Positions 35,901 to 36,334 of a stretch of 36,334 nt of DNA are shown here, one piece after another. The position numbers and the translations under genes were made by a program. Below the pieces are notes generated by a model. That model was given only the letters and a program-made list of their open reading frames with translations, ran no database searches and was not told the DNA's origin. The DNA comes from Thozetella sp. PMI_491. Its lineage: Eukaryota; Ascomycota; Sordariomycetes; Chaetosphaeriales; Chaetosphaeriaceae. The stretch covers positions 1,047,690 through 1,084,023 of the forward strand of contig MU270034.1 of NCBI GenBank assembly GCA_021432635.1, given 5' to 3'. Position 1 is the first letter of the stretch. Each line of letters begins with the position of its first letter.

Positions 35901-36030
35901 AGCTGCGGCAGGCCGATCTTGTCGGACGGCTCTAGTAGCTTCTCGGGCCTGGGACGCAGTTCTGCGGATAGCAGCGCCGCGTGCTTTAGGCGATTGCGCA
36001 GGGCGACGACCCTATCAGTAATTTCCCGAC
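32930..36030 (+). pseudogene. TLH-type N-terminal region, copy 2, GC-rich with 35 in-frame stops
   Basis: One frame (codons at 2 mod 3) runs without a frameshift from about 32,930 to past 36,000. Between 33,302 and 35,989 it is cut by 35 stops: 32 TAG, 2 TAA, 1 TGA. It matches the N-terminal part of fungal telomere-linked RecQ-type helicases. A zinc-finger-like segment at 33,416-33,497 keeps the spaced cysteines, with His codons read as Tyr, followed by INPHARGG and VRCQRFF (33,563-33,583); this resembles the DUF3505/OrsD-type domain. Then come FCNTENGGVRNVFL (about 35,066), LPREVGELLVWYLWLVLPF (35,192-35,248), an acidic stretch (about 35,330-35,395), and GHGTHVAGMVYACG (about 35,677-35,718). 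The frame ends around AIAQGDDPI (about 35,990-36,016), where the family would enter the ATP-binding P-loop, so the helicase is absent. Stops lie at Gln and Trp positions, as CA-to-TA mutation on either strand predicts. No start ATG survives; ATA at 32,930 or 32,945 may be its remnant. Confidence 0.85.
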
Positions 36031-36136
36031 GAGCTGTAGTAGAGCTCGTAGAAAATTGGCCCGTGCGACGCTAAAATCCATAAAAACAGGGGGTAGAACT
36101 CGTAGAAAAAAGGGGGGTAGAGCTCGTAGACTTCCT
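36030..36136 (+). repeat. terminal direct-repeat cluster B, after TLH-like copy 2
   Basis: Holds TAGTAGAGCTCGTAGAAAAT from 36,037, then GGGGGTAGAACTCG at 36,089 and GGGGGTAGAGCTCG at 36,113, 24 bp apart, ending in AGACTTCC. It is a diverged copy of the cluster at 32,405-32,525 in the same orientation and at the same place relative to the preceding gene relic. Confidence 0.8.
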
Positions 36137-36334
36137 ATTTAAAAAACACCTTTAAAAAAATATAGGAGATAGAAAGGATAAAAATAAGCTTAAATATTAA
36201 ATTCTAAGCTTTTAAGAATTTTCTAGATTTAAATCTATACGAGAGAAATCCTAGAGTTGCTTCACCTCGCTAAGGCCTGTATAAGTGGGGCTCGCTTAAC
36301 AACCAATTATACTAGAGCTAATTTCCTATAGCTG
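36137..36334. other. right end, no feature seen
   Basis: AT-rich then mixed sequence with no open frame, repeat copy or RNA that I can support. A further TLH-like unit might start beyond the window edge. Confidence 0.4.

Noticed and set aside
33302..35989. TAG reassigned as a sense codon (a recoded or readthrough gene)
   Set aside because: TAG stands at both Gln-type and Trp-type positions, TAA and TGA also occur, and the surrounding DNA is full of RIP. Mutation explains the pattern without a new code.
35565..36074. 169-codon open frames on both strands near the right end
   Set aside because: They are alternate frames of the TLH-like relic with low-complexity Arg/Ser/Thr-rich products and no supporting motif.
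28900..36334. Telomeric repeat near the TLH-like copies
   Set aside because: No tandem TTAGGG or CCCTAA run was found; isolated CCCTAA words at 28,907 and 28,943 belong to a 36-bp duplication.

Overview
The window looks like accessory, AT-rich chromosome from a filamentous ascomycete (Pezizomycotina). Most of it (about 200-6,900 and 12,900-32,400) is TA-saturated DNA with almost no CA, TG or CG. For example, 13,921-14,100 has one CA, one TG and no CG. This is the footprint of heavy repeat-induced point mutation (RIP). Long ancestral reading frames can still be followed through these blocks; they are broken almost only by TAA/TAG, as expected when CAA, CAG and TGG codons mutate. I could not name the species. 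The TLH-like genes at the right end hint at subtelomeric DNA, but no TTAGGG array is present.

Left block: a near-complete Ty3/Gypsy chromovirus on the minus strand (gag with zinc knuckle, RT, RNase H, integrase, GPY/F, chromodomain), dead through RIP. Between 6,900 and 9,400 lies less mutated non-coding DNA with a diverged direct-repeat pair.

GC-balanced island (about 9,400-12,650): the only intact genes I can support. They are a secreted GH76 alpha-1,6-mannanase-like enzyme (minus) and a divergently oriented 106-residue secreted protein with four cysteines (plus), a candidate effector. The island ends in a palindromic tandem repeat whose cores change from CCCTGCAGGG to CCCTATAGGG across about 30 bp, a natural marker of where RIP begins.

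Middle block (13,000-28,900): a 4-kb unbroken ancestral frame of unknown family (16,450-20,480), a tRNA-like element followed by a strong hairpin and T-tract (20,882 down to 20,756), two copies of a related repeat (22,340-22,905), and an ankyrin-repeat gene relic with an exact 99-bp period (24,650-26,710, minus).

Right block (28,900-36,150): two tandem, same-strand relics of a telomere-linked-helicase (TLH)-type N-terminal region. One is severely RIPped; the other is GC-rich and carries 35 in-frame stops, 32 of them TAG. Both stop before the RecQ helicase domain. Each is followed by the same short direct-repeat cluster with paired G5 motifs, and a similar cluster precedes the first copy, giving a repeating unit of about 3.5 kb. 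This is the most unusual arrangement in the window.
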